Positions 35,922 to 44,129 of a DNA stretch of 64,000 nt are shown one piece after another. Below the pieces are notes generated by a model. That model saw only the letters and a program-made list of their open reading frames with translations, was not told the DNA's origin and ran no database searches. The first letter of the stretch is position 1, and each line of letters starts with the position of its first letter. Position numbers and translations under genes: made by a program. The stretch comes from Saprospiraceae bacterium (lineage in GTDB: Bacteria; Bacteroidota; Bacteroidia; Chitinophagales; Saprospiraceae), in contig JANQSS010000173.1 in NCBI GenBank assembly GCA_028279185.1, positions 1 through 64,000 of the forward strand, in the 5' to 3' direction.

Positions 35922-37256
35922 TTACTTACAGCCGATTTCCTGCCTTGACCTGAAATCGTTATTGGGGAAGCAATTTCCGCTCAAAATTTCAGTTGGTAAA
36001 TATCGATCCAGGTTTGGATCACGCAATCCATTATCCAAAAAAGCCTTCAGGTCTGCCTTTTGCCGATCGGAAAGCTGAAGCGGCTTGAACTGTGAAGCGA
36101 TCTGACGTTCTGGTACACGCGGATTTTCTGGTAGTGCATCGTTGAAGTAATCGATTACATCTTCCAATGATTGTTTGCTACTTCCATGAAAGAAGAACGG
36201 ATTGTCGCCGACATTATACAGCTGCGGCACTTTAAACTTATAGAAATCTTCAGCATTCCCAGTGAAGCCTCCACGCCCAAAATTCTTTTTATCATTTGGA
36301 TTTCGATTGTAGGAAGGCTGCATGTCCATATCGTTAACGCCAAGTGCAAAAAAGCGATTTGACCCTAAGTTCTTTTCTGAATGGCAAGCCGCACAGTTTC
36401 CTTGCTCAAAAAAGACGAGCGCACCGCGTTTTTCTGATTCCGACATGGCGCTGTAATCCCCTTTTAACCATTCCTGGAAGGGAGCTTTGTCCGCAACTAA
36501 TGTTCTTAGATAGGCTGATATAGCAAAACTCCCCGTGACATCTGAATAACGCTCATTGGCCTCGAAATCAGGAAATGCTTCGTCGAACAACTCTTTATAT
36601 CCTAACTCAGAGACTACATCTTCGTTAATTATCATTCGATGTAACCGAAGGCCTTCGATATTCTGTGTCTCCAATCCCATCATACCCATATGATTCAGCT
36701 CTGTTTCAGGAATTGTTTGTCCAAACACATGTTCAAGTTCTTCATTTTCATGGGTGCCTCCAAACTGACCATTCCAAAGTGTATTTGGAACAAAGGCTAC
36801 GTTCAATACCGAAAGCGGGCGTATGCCTTGAACATCCAATTCAGATTCATGATACTCCGGATTTTGGAGTCGACCTTCACCATTAATTCCGATGCCAACC
36901 CCTCCATCCGCAATTCCTTGCATACTGCCTGGTTTAAATCCAGCTGAAGGTAAATGACAACTTCCACAAGAATATGTCTGAGTGCCGGACTCATATCGCG
37001 CATCTCTCCCAATTCCTGTTTCAAAGAACAGCATGTTACCAAGACGAACTTTTGCGGCATTTAGTGGGTTTCTTGACTCTTGCGGGATGGCGTGAAAATC
37101 CTCGGCAGAAGGAAGTACAAAATGCTCAAGCGTACCATCATTTGATGCATTTCGGATGGCTCGAATTAAATCTGTATCCACACTTGTCTCAACTGCGTGT
37201 TCAGATTCGCAAGCCCAAATTAGGCTCATTAAAATGAAAAATAGAAACCCCCTCAT
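35922..37256 (-). CDS. Di-haem cytochrome c peroxidase family lipoprotein
   Basis: 444 residues from the ATG at 37256. An in-frame ATG at 37316 lies upstream of a perfect -7 promoter box, so the shorter start is used; it gives a lipoprotein signal (MRGFLFFILMSLIWAC, lipobox cysteine at 16). Two c-type haem sites are present: CGSCH in the N-terminal half and CAACH in the middle. RNPLNAAKVRLGNMLFFETG matches the CcpA/MauG start pattern. Such proteins reduce hydrogen peroxide in the periplasm or oxidise a protein substrate (MauG type). The separate MORN-caspase gene lies 165 bases upstream on the same strand. Confidence 0.92.
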   Translation of the reverse strand: MRGFLFFILMSLIWACESEHAVETSVDTDLIRAIRNASNDGTLEHFVLPSAEDFHAIPQESRNPLNAAKVRLGNMLFFETGIGRDARYESGTQTYSCGSCHLPSAGFKPGSMQGIADGGVGIGINGEGRLQNPEYHESELDVQGIRPLSVLNVAFVPNTLWNGQFGGTHENEELEHVFGQTIPETELNHMGMMGLETQNIEGLRLHRMIINEDVVSELGYKELFDEAFPDFEANERYSDVTGSFAISAYLRTLVADKAPFQEWLKGDYSAMSESEKRGALVFFEQGNCAACHSEKNLGSNRFFALGVNDMDMQPSYNRNPNDKKNFGRGGFTGNAEDFYKFKVPQLYNVGDNPFFFHGSSKQSLEDVIDYFNDALPENPRVPERQIASQFKPLQLSDRQKADLKAFLDNGLRDPNLDRYLPTEILSGNCFPNNDFRSRQEIGCK

Positions 37257-37277
37257 GTAAATACTAGTTATGTGACA

Positions 37278-37285
37278 CAAATATA
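37278..37285 (-). promoter_or_regulatory. -7 box (TATATTTG) for the di-haem peroxidase gene
   Basis: On the minus strand this reads TATATTTG, 22 bases before the ATG at 37256. It lies inside the longer reading frame that starts at 37316, which argues against that start. Confidence 0.5.
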
Positions 37286-37420
37286 TTAATAAAAAATATA
37301 ATATATATTCGAGCACGACAAATTTACGACATTCAAAGGATTGCTACAAAGCTTATTGCGCTTAACGTTCTTCCCAGTGCTGTTTACACGATAGGCATTG
37401 TGCTTTCGCTATCCCGAAAA

Positions 37421-38944
37421 TCAATTTCTGACGATAGCTAAAGGTATATTGGGATCAAAATTGCCGAAAATCAATGGGTTCTGAGCATGATTTGTATACG
37501 ATCGAACTTCAAGTTGAACATATGTAAACAATTCTTGCAACGAAACTATATTATTTCGGTCGACATCGGCTTTACCTCTAAGGCCTAAGATTAAGAAATG
37601 GCTAAATATTCCATGACGAAGTCCGCTGCTTTCAAGCGATACTTCCTCTCCCCTACTTGAAGTCATGAACGCAATTCCATTTGGAGTTTCGGAGAGTGTT
37701 TTATAAAAATCTTTCAATTGTGACATTCCCAGGTTGCGAGAGGCGAGCATACTTCCTGAGTGACAGGCATCTGTAATAACAATTTTATGTTGTGCCCTGC
37801 TTTGATTAACTATATTCTTGATATCACCATATTTCACGGCGTTGTTGTATCCATCAAAATCCGAAGGGATCATTTTGCCCTCCAAACCGTGACCAGAGTA
37901 ATATAACAGAACGACATCGTTTTCATCCGCTTTGTAGAATGTTTGTTGAAGTTTGCTAATTATCTCTTTGCGATTGGCTTGCTCATCGATCAACAATGTA
38001 ATTTGCTCGTCTGGAATTGCCCCTCCTTCAGGGCTTTTCAGAAAAGCATATAAGTGGAAGGCGTCATCATCGGTATACTTTAGGGTCGGCATATGATTAT
38101 ACCTGCTCACACCGATAATAACAGCCCAGATTTTGGTTTCTTCATCATTTTGTACTTCGACGGTTTCCATAGTTAGTGGATGATCTGCTTCCAGCTCTTT
38201 TACGGGTCTGCCGTTATCCCAAATTGCGCCATACGTTCTTCCATTCATATATCGGACCACACCTTCGCCACTGGGCGCATGGTTTTTCCAACCTCCTGTG
38301 TAGACATCTCCATTCACGTACTCCACTTTGCCGCTACCCTCTGGCTGACCATTAAAAAAACTACCTGTGTACACGGTTCCGTCTCTGTACACAAATCGCC
38401 CGACTTCATCATGACAACGCAGTTTATTGCAATCGAGCAGGTCACCTGTCGGATGTTCCATTGTCCTTCCTAAGGTGACGGGTTCGGGTTGGCATTCATT
38501 TTTGGGTAAACCAGCCACCCATTCGCCGTCTGTTACTTGCCCATCACTAGATTTGAAAGTTCCATGTCCATGAAATTTTCCATTTTGAAATTGGCCTTTA
38601 TAAGAAGACTTACTCGCATATATCAGCTCTCCATTACCATGGAATTGGTTGTTTTTGAACTCACCCTTATAGAGCAAATTGTCTTCTGAAACAAATGTAC
38701 CTTCACCATCGCGTTTATGTTTTTTCCACTCTCCTTTGTAAATATCCCCATTAGCGAAATGCAGTGTTCCAAAGCCATGGGCCAAATAATTGGCAAACGA
38801 CCCGATATATCTTGCTCCGCTTGGATACCGATACTCTCCCTCACCATTTTGACAGTTGCCGGACACACATTGCGTCAAACTTTTAAACGGGGTAATAAGT
38901 AGTATTGTAAAAGACAGCACACCGAATACGCATAATCTAGACAT
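37421..38944 (-). CDS. Secreted MORN-repeat/caspase-like (peptidase C14) fusion protein
   Basis: 507 residues. A signal peptide (~26 residues, MSRLCVFGVLSFTILLITPF) is followed by MORN repeats at ~28-145 (YPSGARYIGSFANYLAHGFG, FANGDIYKGEWKKHKRDGEG, and more) and again at ~180-250 (YRDGTVYTGSFFNGQPEGSG, YVNGDVYTGGW). A caspase-like domain begins at ~270 (KIWAVIIGVSRYNHMPTLKYTDDDA). The catalytic dyad is complete: H352 in YYSGHG and C394 in ITDACHSGS, 42 residues apart. The protein should be an exported cysteine protease or self-processing sensor; specificity cannot be told. The cleavage target and the role of the MORN repeats (membrane or protein binding in other systems) are unknown. Confidence 0.9.
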   Translation of the reverse strand: MSRLCVFGVLSFTILLITPFKSLTQCVSGNCQNGEGEYRYPSGARYIGSFANYLAHGFGTLHFANGDIYKGEWKKHKRDGEGTFVSEDNLLYKGEFKNNQFHGNGELIYASKSSYKGQFQNGKFHGHGTFKSSDGQVTDGEWVAGLPKNECQPEPVTLGRTMEHPTGDLLDCNKLRCHDEVGRFVYRDGTVYTGSFFNGQPEGSGKVEYVNGDVYTGGWKNHAPSGEGVVRYMNGRTYGAIWDNGRPVKELEADHPLTMETVEVQNDEETKIWAVIIGVSRYNHMPTLKYTDDDAFHLYAFLKSPEGGAIPDEQITLLIDEQANRKEIISKLQQTFYKADENDVVLLYYSGHGLEGKMIPSDFDGYNNAVKYGDIKNIVNQSRAQHKIVITDACHSGSMLASRNLGMSQLKDFYKTLSETPNGIAFMTSSRGEEVSLESSGLRHGIFSHFLILGLRGKADVDRNNIVSLQELFTYVQLEVRSYTNHAQNPLIFGNFDPNIPLAIVRN

Positions 38945-39093
38945 GACAGTGGTATTTTATAAACAGAGTGTACGGTTATACTATAGGCTCAAATTTGTAT
39001 AGAAACTTTTCAAAGCAATAAAATATTGCCCTATTGGAAAATGCAGTTGGGAATATTAAAGCTTGAAAAATTCAACTAAACTGGGCTTATGTT

Positions 39094-39101
39094 TATCTTT
39101 G
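39094..39101 (+). promoter_or_regulatory. -7 box (TATCTTTG) for the DUF4920 gene
   Basis: A perfect TAnnTTTG match 33 bases before the ATG at 39135, in the divergent region shared with the MORN-caspase gene. Confidence 0.45.
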
Positions 39102-39134
39102 ACATCGATTAACTGATTTAAAAAACCGTTATTT

Positions 39135-39620
39135 ATGAAATACTTTTCTTCAATTCTGGCCGGCATGGTTCTATTTACTATCATGTCATGTCAGTCCACA
39201 GCTCAAAAAACAACCGATGCCATCCATTTTGGCGAAAAAATCGACGAAACGGATGCGATATCTGTTGATGCAGCCCTAGCCCAACTTTCGGAAGGAGAGG
39301 AAATCGAAACTAAAGTTGTTGGTACGGTTCTTTCGGTTTGCCAGGTAAAAGGGTGTTGGATGAATTTGGTTTCTGATAATGATGAAAGCAAATCTTTCTT
39401 TGTAAAATTCAAGGATTATGAATTTTTTGTCCCAAAGGACTTATCTGGAAGTAAAGTTGTCGTTGAAGGCAAAGCATACAAAGAGCTTACGACCGTTGAT
39501 GAATTGAAGCATTATGCCGAGGATGAAGGTGCGTCACAGGAAGAAATCGACGCTATAACTGAACCAAAAGAGGAATATAAGTTCATGGCCAATGGTGTAA
39601 AAATAGTTAAGCGCATTTAA
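39135..39620 (+). CDS. DUF4920 family lipoprotein
   Basis: 161 residues. The N-terminus (MKYFSSILAGMVLFTIMSC) has a lipobox-like IMSC. The body has the DUF4920 pattern: HFGEKIDETDAISVDAALAQL, VVGTVLSVCQVKGCWMNLV (two conserved cysteines, C-x4-C-W), FFVKFKDYEFFVPKDLSGSKVVVEG, and an E/D-rich C-terminus. The family is an OB-like fold of unknown function found in Bacteroidota envelopes; the C-x4-CW motif may be redox- or metal-related. It is divergent from the MORN-caspase gene and 91 bases ahead of the GH113-like gene. Confidence 0.88.
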   Translation: MKYFSSILAGMVLFTIMSCQSTAQKTTDAIHFGEKIDETDAISVDAALAQLSEGEEIETKVVGTVLSVCQVKGCWMNLVSDNDESKSFFVKFKDYEFFVPKDLSGSKVVVEGKAYKELTTVDELKHYAEDEGASQEEIDAITEPKEEYKFMANGVKIVKRI

Positions 39621-39711
39621 TGTATTACAATAGATTATTCCGTCGTAATACTCTGCCATCTCTTTCTTTTGCACAATTTTGGACTCATAAAGTGCGTCTT
39701 TATTCATATTC

Positions 39712-40734
39712 ATGAAATGTCTTCTTAGCGTCCTGTGCTTTTTGTTTTTCATCAGTACTTATGAAAGTACAAGTGCTCAACCAGAAATCCGTGGTTTAAG
39801 CTTCGTCGCACCTCCACAAGCTTTCGAAAGCAATCCAATGCCCGCGATAGTCGATATCCATGCAAACTACATCGCAGTAATTCCATTTGCATATACGCGC
39901 TTGGGAGTACCTTATGTAAACTACAATGAGTCCGGCTATCAGTGGTGGGGTGAACGACCCGCCGGGATCAGGGAGTCAATACGTTTAGCGCATGAACAAG
40001 GCTTAAACGTGATGGTGAAGCCTCAGGTATATATACCAGGAAGTTGGCCTGGCGCTTTGACTTTTGGTACTGACGATGATTGGGAAAAGTGGGAAAAGAG
40101 TTATGCTGCATATATACTGTCCCTTGCAAAAATTGCCGAAGAAATGCACGTTGCATCTTTTTGTGTGGGAACGGAATTCAGAATTTCAGTAAATAGCCGT
40201 CCTTTTTTCTGGAACAATTTAATCCATGAAATTCGCAATCTATATTCCGGTAAACTGACATATGCAGCAAATTGGGACGACTATGAAAACGTGCCTTTTT
40301 GGTCATTACTCGATTTTATCGGCATAGACGCATACTTTCCGCTCAACGAATCGAAAACTCCGGCGATTGAATCGTTATCACGAGTTTGGGATGAAATCAT
40401 GACTGAATTAAAGAGCTTCTCGAAAAAACACAATAAAAAGATTGCCTTCACCGAATTTGGTTATTTATCTGTCGATGGCTGCGCGGGAAAAAATTGGGAA
40501 CTTGAAAAAAATATTTCATCTCGACAAATCAATGAGCTAGGGCAAAGCAATGCCCTGACTGCGCTTTGGACAACCTGCTCCACTTATGATTTTTGGCTAG
40601 GAGGATTTTTGTGGAAGTGGTTTCCAAACGGAAAAGGACACGAAGGTTATCCTGAGCGCGATTACACTCCACAAAATAAAATAGCGGGTAAAACCGTACG
40701 AAATTTATTTCAAGGGTCTACCCCAGTTAAATGA
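39712..40734 (+). CDS. Glycoside hydrolase, GH113-like TIM barrel
   Basis: 340 residues with a signal peptide (MKCLLSVLCFLFFISTYESTSAQ). A TIM barrel matches the GH113/'glycoside hydrolase TIM-barrel-like' group: RGLSFVAPP, ANYIAVIPFAYTR, AHEQGLNVMVKPQVYIPG, then E155 in CVGTEFR as acid/base and E248 in AFTEFGY as nucleophile, with a WLGGFLWKWFP strand near the end. GH113 members are beta-mannanases, but close substrate assignment is not possible by eye. It is probably periplasmic or extracellular. A hairpin begins four bases past the stop. Confidence 0.85.
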   Translation: MKCLLSVLCFLFFISTYESTSAQPEIRGLSFVAPPQAFESNPMPAIVDIHANYIAVIPFAYTRLGVPYVNYNESGYQWWGERPAGIRESIRLAHEQGLNVMVKPQVYIPGSWPGALTFGTDDDWEKWEKSYAAYILSLAKIAEEMHVASFCVGTEFRISVNSRPFFWNNLIHEIRNLYSGKLTYAANWDDYENVPFWSLLDFIGIDAYFPLNESKTPAIESLSRVWDEIMTELKSFSKKHNKKIAFTEFGYLSVDGCAGKNWELEKNISSRQINELGQSNALTALWTTCSTYDFWLGGFLWKWFPNGKGHEGYPERDYTPQNKIAGKTVRNLFQGSTPVK

Positions 40735-40737
40735 GGA

Positions 40738-40767
40738 CAAAAGACAATTTAGTACAATTGTCTTTTG
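40738..40767 (+). terminator. Hairpin after the GH113-like gene, probable terminator
   Basis: A perfect 12-bp stem (CAAAAGACAATT at 40738-40749, AATTGTCTTTTG at 40756-40767) with a 6-base loop starts four bases beyond the stop. The Ts are within the stem arm and no free T-run follows, so termination is likely but not certain. Confidence 0.65.
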
Positions 40768-40773
40768 CCACTC

Positions 40774-40858
40774 AATGTAAAGTCCTTGCATATAGAAGTG
40801 TCTCGAATGTGAAAAATATACCCACCTCTTTGAATATTTTTTTAGAATTTAACATTTA
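40774..40858 (+). repeat. Intergenic direct repeat, copy A
   Basis: Aligns with copy B at 41062-41155. Shared blocks in order are TCCTTGC, AAGTGTCTCGAA, a GTnAAAA-ATAT-CCCAC segment, then TATTTTTT and TTTAACATTT. The copies are imperfect and have small gaps. Same orientation in both. Confidence 0.65.
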
Positions 40859-40874
40859 ACGGCCCTTAGTTAAA

Positions 40875-40903
40875 TAAAAAACCACCCAATTTTCATCAGG
40901 TGG
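40875..40903 (-). terminator. Orphan minus-strand terminator-like hairpin
   Basis: On the minus strand CCACCTGAT-GAAA-ATTGGGTGG forms a 9-bp stem with a GAAA tetraloop, followed by TTTTTT. Two of the pairs are G-U wobbles that can form only in minus-strand RNA; in plus-strand RNA they are mismatches. No minus-strand gene ends here. Confidence 0.55.
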
Positions 40904-40954
40904 CACCAAAATTATAACGATATGATTGACGTCTGCTACAGACTGCTTAAATAC

Positions 40955-41024
40955 GTAAAAGGTAAGAGGCGCTATCGAAGAAGTATTGCCTATTATTTAG
41001 AAGAGAATGGCCTCTTACCTTTAC
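40955..41024. repeat. Inverted repeat with 15-bp arms
   Basis: GTAAAAGGTAAGAGGC (40955-40970) pairs with GCCTCTTACCTTTAC (41010-41024), leaving one bulged A and a 39-base spacer. It lies between the two direct repeats. Confidence 0.75.
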
Positions 41025-41061
41025 TCGGTAAAGTCAATTGAATTTGATCTTTGTAACCGAG

Positions 41062-41155
41062 CTTTAATGTCCTTGCTTAGGTAAGTGTCTCGAACCGTCA
41101 AAATATCCCCACGCGATGTGGTATTTTTTAAAATTTTAACATTTTCTTAAGAAAT
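41062..41155 (+). repeat. Intergenic direct repeat, copy B
   Basis: Second copy of the element at 40774-40858, 288 bases further on. In this copy the CCAC...GTGG pair before a TTTTTT run could form a short hairpin; copy A lacks that pairing. Confidence 0.65.
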
Positions 41156-41428
41156 TAAACGTGCTGTCTTTGATTTTCCGGGCGAGCGAATTACTTGCGT
41201 CATATTATCCACTCTCAACGACTACACAGCAACCCTGACTATTTGAAACTTTGTTGGCTGTCGCTTTTCTAGGCTTTACGCAACTTGCTTTGCACAGCCG
41301 CATACCGCCTATCATTGTCAATTTAATGGTGTGAAATTTAGTATGTCAGTTCAAAGTCACATGAAAAGTGGTCTGCGATCAACTCCACTAAGTTAATTTC
41401 TGCATATTTGGTAAAAAATAGACTTTTT

Positions 41429-42280
41429 ATGAATCGCGTCCTGATTTCCATTGTCATAATCTTTGCTTTTTCCTCTTTTGTGTTCAGTCAAGGAAATAAT
41501 TGTGGAAACACCGAACCTGTTCCTATTTGTCCTACTGACACAGTTCTCTGTATTTATGAATTGTCTGATCCCGTGATAGTTTCAGATAGTTCGAACCTGC
41601 CAAACATGGAATTTGCTGTAGTCGATCTGGGACAAATGGCCACAAATGGATCGGGGCCGGCTATCATTCATGTCAGCCGTAGCAGCAGGTTCAGGCCAAT
41701 TGACATTGGCATAGACAGTATCACCTCTTTGCAAATATTTCCAATTGCATATGACTTAGCAGCGATCCAAGAGACAATGGATGATTTACTAAAAGGTACC
41801 TTTTTGCCACCCCTCAATTTACCTTGTTGCGATTTTGCCAGTGATATTTGTGATCAGCTCATGGGGGCCGGTATAAATTGTGGAAGCGATCTAGACAGCC
41901 TTGCCCAGGCGTTTGCCTTGTTTAATGCAGACACCAATGTGCTTTTATCCGTTCAAGATTTTATTGATGGTGTAGATTCAGTCAATATGCAACTTGCTGA
42001 CCCAATCGTGCCAGCTTCTTGCGGAGGTGGAGACGAAATCTGTTACGCCTATGGCTCCGCATGTGAGTTTTCTGTTCGACTGCTTGAACCTCTTATTGCG
42101 TTTGCGGCTCCGGCCCATGTTTCGGATACAGTAGCAGTGGCAGACAATATCCAATCATCTGCGATTGTAAATTCGGGATTGTTCGTAGAATATCTCTTTG
42201 GGGTGGAAGTTCTACTCTCAAATGGATTTGAAACACTCGGAAATAGTGAATTTATAGCAGATCCGAGCGCCTGCGATTGA
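41429..42280 (+). CDS. Secreted cysteine-containing protein of unknown family
   Basis: 283 residues from the ATG at 41429; a TTG seven codons upstream is possible but would spoil the signal peptide MNRVLISIVIIFAFSSFVFSQ. The mature protein has paired or clustered cysteines (NNCGNTEPVPICPTDTVLC, LPCCDFASDICDQL, CGGGDEICYAYGSACEF), suggesting disulfides and export. It is acidic, and no repeat, catalytic motif or sorting domain is recognised. It stands alone: the repeat-rich region is upstream and a terminator shared with the convergent Spo0M-like gene is downstream. Confidence 0.7.
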   Translation: MNRVLISIVIIFAFSSFVFSQGNNCGNTEPVPICPTDTVLCIYELSDPVIVSDSSNLPNMEFAVVDLGQMATNGSGPAIIHVSRSSRFRPIDIGIDSITSLQIFPIAYDLAAIQETMDDLLKGTFLPPLNLPCCDFASDICDQLMGAGINCGSDLDSLAQAFALFNADTNVLLSVQDFIDGVDSVNMQLADPIVPASCGGGDEICYAYGSACEFSVRLLEPLIAFAAPAHVSDTVAVADNIQSSAIVNSGLFVEYLFGVEVLLSNGFETLGNSEFIADPSACD

Positions 42281-42285
42281 CTAAT

Positions 42286-42318
42286 GTGTACTATTAGTCG
42301 AAGTACACCATTTTTTTT
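42286..42318 (+). terminator. Intrinsic terminator after the secreted orphan gene
   Basis: A 7-bp stem (GTGTACT at 42286-42292, AGTACAC at 42302-42308) is followed by CA and eight Ts (42311-42318). A second, overlapping stem (GACTAAT at 42279-42285, ATTAGTC at 42293-42299) is mutually exclusive with it. The terminator overlaps the last codons of the convergent gene. Confidence 0.7.
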
Positions 42319-42758
42319 ACGAAGGGGTGCATTGCGGTATTTTTAACGCGTGCTGATACTTCAATTCGATATTCAGATCTAGCATTTTTAACCTTTTTGG
42401 CAACTTCTACGAGCCCCCTTGTGATAAAACTCCAATCCGCGTATCGATCCATGTCGGATTTAATCACTCTGAATGGTAATGAAAATTCCAATTGAATAAA
42501 TTGTTCAGCCGGCACTTCAATTTGTTTATCATACTCCATTTCACCGAGTATGTACTCATTGATAAGCTTATTCTTACGTCGCCCTCGTGTATATTTTTCA
42601 ATAAGTTTTATATCAACATGTTCTACTAATTGTTCACGTTTGCTATAAAACAATAGGCTACCGTCAACCGTATCTTTTTTGGGGTCGAGTTTGTCATTTA
42701 CTTCAATTTCAATCTTAACCCCTTCAATCCCAAGCCAATTCTTTATCGTGCCAAACAT
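42294..42758 (-). CDS. Spo0M-like (arrestin-fold) protein
   Basis: 154 residues. The opening MFGTIKNWLGIEGVKIEIEV, the repeated beta-strand layout with VDGSLLFYSKREQLVEHVDIKLIEKY, and the later IEVPAEQFIQLEFSLPF resemble the sporulation-control protein Spo0M family, which has an arrestin-like fold. Despite the name, these proteins occur in many non-sporulating bacteria, and their role is unclear. The gene is the last of a minus-strand run that begins at 45497 and is 89 bases after the neighbour, so cotranscription is uncertain. Confidence 0.65.
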   Translation of the reverse strand: MFGTIKNWLGIEGVKIEIEVNDKLDPKKDTVDGSLLFYSKREQLVEHVDIKLIEKYTRGRRKNKLINEYILGEMEYDKQIEVPAEQFIQLEFSLPFRVIKSDMDRYADWSFITRGLVEVAKKVKNARSEYRIEVSARVKNTAMHPFVKKMVYFD

Positions 42759-42847
42759 TCTATTAACTTATTGCTACAAGAACAGCTTTTTATTCAAACT
42801 GTTTTCAATCATTCTACGAGAGATATCTTTTTTCGGATGTAAGTAAT

Positions 42848-43321
42848 TTAATTAGAGACCAGTAAGTCCTTAACCTCCGGAAACCCCATTGTCCGTAGAA
42901 CTTGAAGCGACCCAATTGAAAGATCAACAAACTTGTCGGATGCTGAAATCAACCCTTTATCGACCTGTTCATTAATATCGTTCCAGTGAACAAACTTTAT
43001 TTCGCTTCCGCTTAATACAGGAACTGTGAGTCGATCAAAAAAATTCACATTCATTGTCCGCCCAATACGCTGAAAAAAATGAGACAGTTTATCTTTGCTA
43101 CAGCCGGTAACATCCGATTTTGTGCTATCTGCAGAAATAAGGACAATTCTATCATTCATCCAGATCTGTTGAGCTTTAACTGAACGTCCATGAGCATTCC
43201 ATGTTTCGAAAAACCTATTTAAATCCGATTCAACATTATTTTTTTCATCGGACCCAAGCGTTCTGTCTGCCACAAAAATCCACAATGGGCCATCAACGAT
43301 ATTATCAAAAAACGATTTCAT
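42848..43321 (-). CDS. Conserved Bacteroidota protein next to Fe-S oxidoreductase genes
   Basis: 157 residues, no signal peptide, no membrane segment. The pattern (GPLWIFVADRTLGSDEKNNVESDLNRFFETWNAHGRSVKA near the start, FFDRLTVPVL later) belongs to a short family I recall from Bacteroidota genomes, where it is sometimes labelled 'ABC transporter ATPase'. There is no Walker A or Walker B motif, so that label is not supported. It lies 7 bases after the cysteine-rich Fe-S protein gene, which suggests a functional link with that redox cluster. Confidence 0.65.
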   Translation of the reverse strand: MKSFFDNIVDGPLWIFVADRTLGSDEKNNVESDLNRFFETWNAHGRSVKAQQIWMNDRIVLISADSTKSDVTGCSKDKLSHFFQRIGRTMNVNFFDRLTVPVLSGSEIKFVHWNDINEQVDKGLISASDKFVDLSIGSLQVLRTMGFPEVKDLLVSN

Positions 43322-43328
43322 TTTTTCC

Positions 43329-44120
43329 TTACGGTTTGTCTATGTTTTGAATAATCAATTCTGCCAGATCATACACCATAACGTCCTCATGTTTTTCCGC
43401 TTCTTTAACCCCGTCGGTCATCATTGTCAAACAAAAAGGGCAATTTACCGCAATGACATCTGCACCTGTGTCCAATGCTTCGGTTACACGTTCTTGATTT
43501 ATCCTTTTCTCCCCTTTCTCATCTTCCTTGAACATCTGCGCTCCACCTGCTCCACAACAAAGACCTGTTGTTCGGTTTCGCTTCATTTCAACAATGTCAA
43601 TATTTAATTGTTTGAGCACGTCTCGGGGTACTTCATATACACCATTAACGCGACCTAGATAACAGGAATCGTGATAAGTGACTGTCTTACCATTCTTCGT
43701 ACTATTTTCAAGTTGGATTTTACCTTCAGCCAATAGCTTCTTTATGAATTGCGTATGATGAACAACTTCGTACGTACCACCGAGTTTTGGATATTCATTT
43801 TTGAGCGTGTTTAAACAATGTGGACAAGTCGTAATTATTTTTTTTATTTCATATCCGTTCAGTGTTTCAATGTTCATCTGAGCCAGCATTTGAAATAAAA
43901 ATTCATTTCCGGCACGACGAGCCGGGTCTCCACAACATCCCTCCTCATTGCCAAGGATAGCATAATTGACTTTGGCGCGTTCAAGAATTTGTGTCATAGC
44001 TATTGATACCTTCTGGGCTCGAGCATCATAGCTGCCGGCACATCCCACCCAAAAAATATATTCAGGTGCCTCACCTGAAGCAAGTAATTCGGCTAATTCT
44101 GGAATAGACATATTATCCAT
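43329..44120 (-). CDS. Cysteine-rich (CCG-domain) Fe-S oxidoreductase subunit
   Basis: 263 residues with two CCG-type cysteine-rich domains: the first with WVGCAGSYD ... EEGCCGDPARR ... CPHCLNTL, the second with DSCYLGRVNG ... GLCCGAGGAQMF ... CPFCLTMM. These domains bind unusual 4Fe-4S clusters in HdrB, GlpC and LldE/LutA. It lies 9 bases downstream of the membrane ferredoxin protein gene and would form a complex with it that moves electrons between a soluble donor and quinone. The donor is unknown. Confidence 0.9.
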   Translation of the reverse strand: MDNMSIPELAELLASGEAPEYIFWVGCAGSYDARAQKVSIAMTQILERAKVNYAILGNEEGCCGDPARRAGNEFLFQMLAQMNIETLNGYEIKKIITTCPHCLNTLKNEYPKLGGTYEVVHHTQFIKKLLAEGKIQLENSTKNGKTVTYHDSCYLGRVNGVYEVPRDVLKQLNIDIVEMKRNRTTGLCCGAGGAQMFKEDEKGEKRINQERVTEALDTGADVIAVNCPFCLTMMTDGVKEAEKHEDVMVYDLAELIIQNIDKP

Positions 44121-44129
44121 ACGTAGTTA

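Larger units (their letters stand above)
40735..41428. other. Repeat-rich intergenic interval, no confident gene
   Basis: Nearly 700 bases hold several structures but no convincing gene: a hairpin just past the GH113-like stop, a minus-strand terminator-like hairpin at 40875-40903, a 15-bp inverted repeat at 40955-41024, and two imperfect direct repeats flanking it. A 39-codon plus-strand frame (40922-41041) spans the inverted repeat and is probably incidental. The last ~270 bases (41156-41428) look featureless. Confidence 0.6.

Noticed and set aside
40922-41041. 39-codon plus-strand frame (MIDVCYRLLKYV...)
   Set aside because: It runs right across the 15-bp inverted repeat, lacks a promoter and terminator of its own, and the hairpin explains the sequence better.
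42848-43321. Calling the 157-residue protein an ABC transporter ATPase
   Set aside because: No Walker A, Walker B or signature motif is present; the label I recall from databases is not supported by the sequence.
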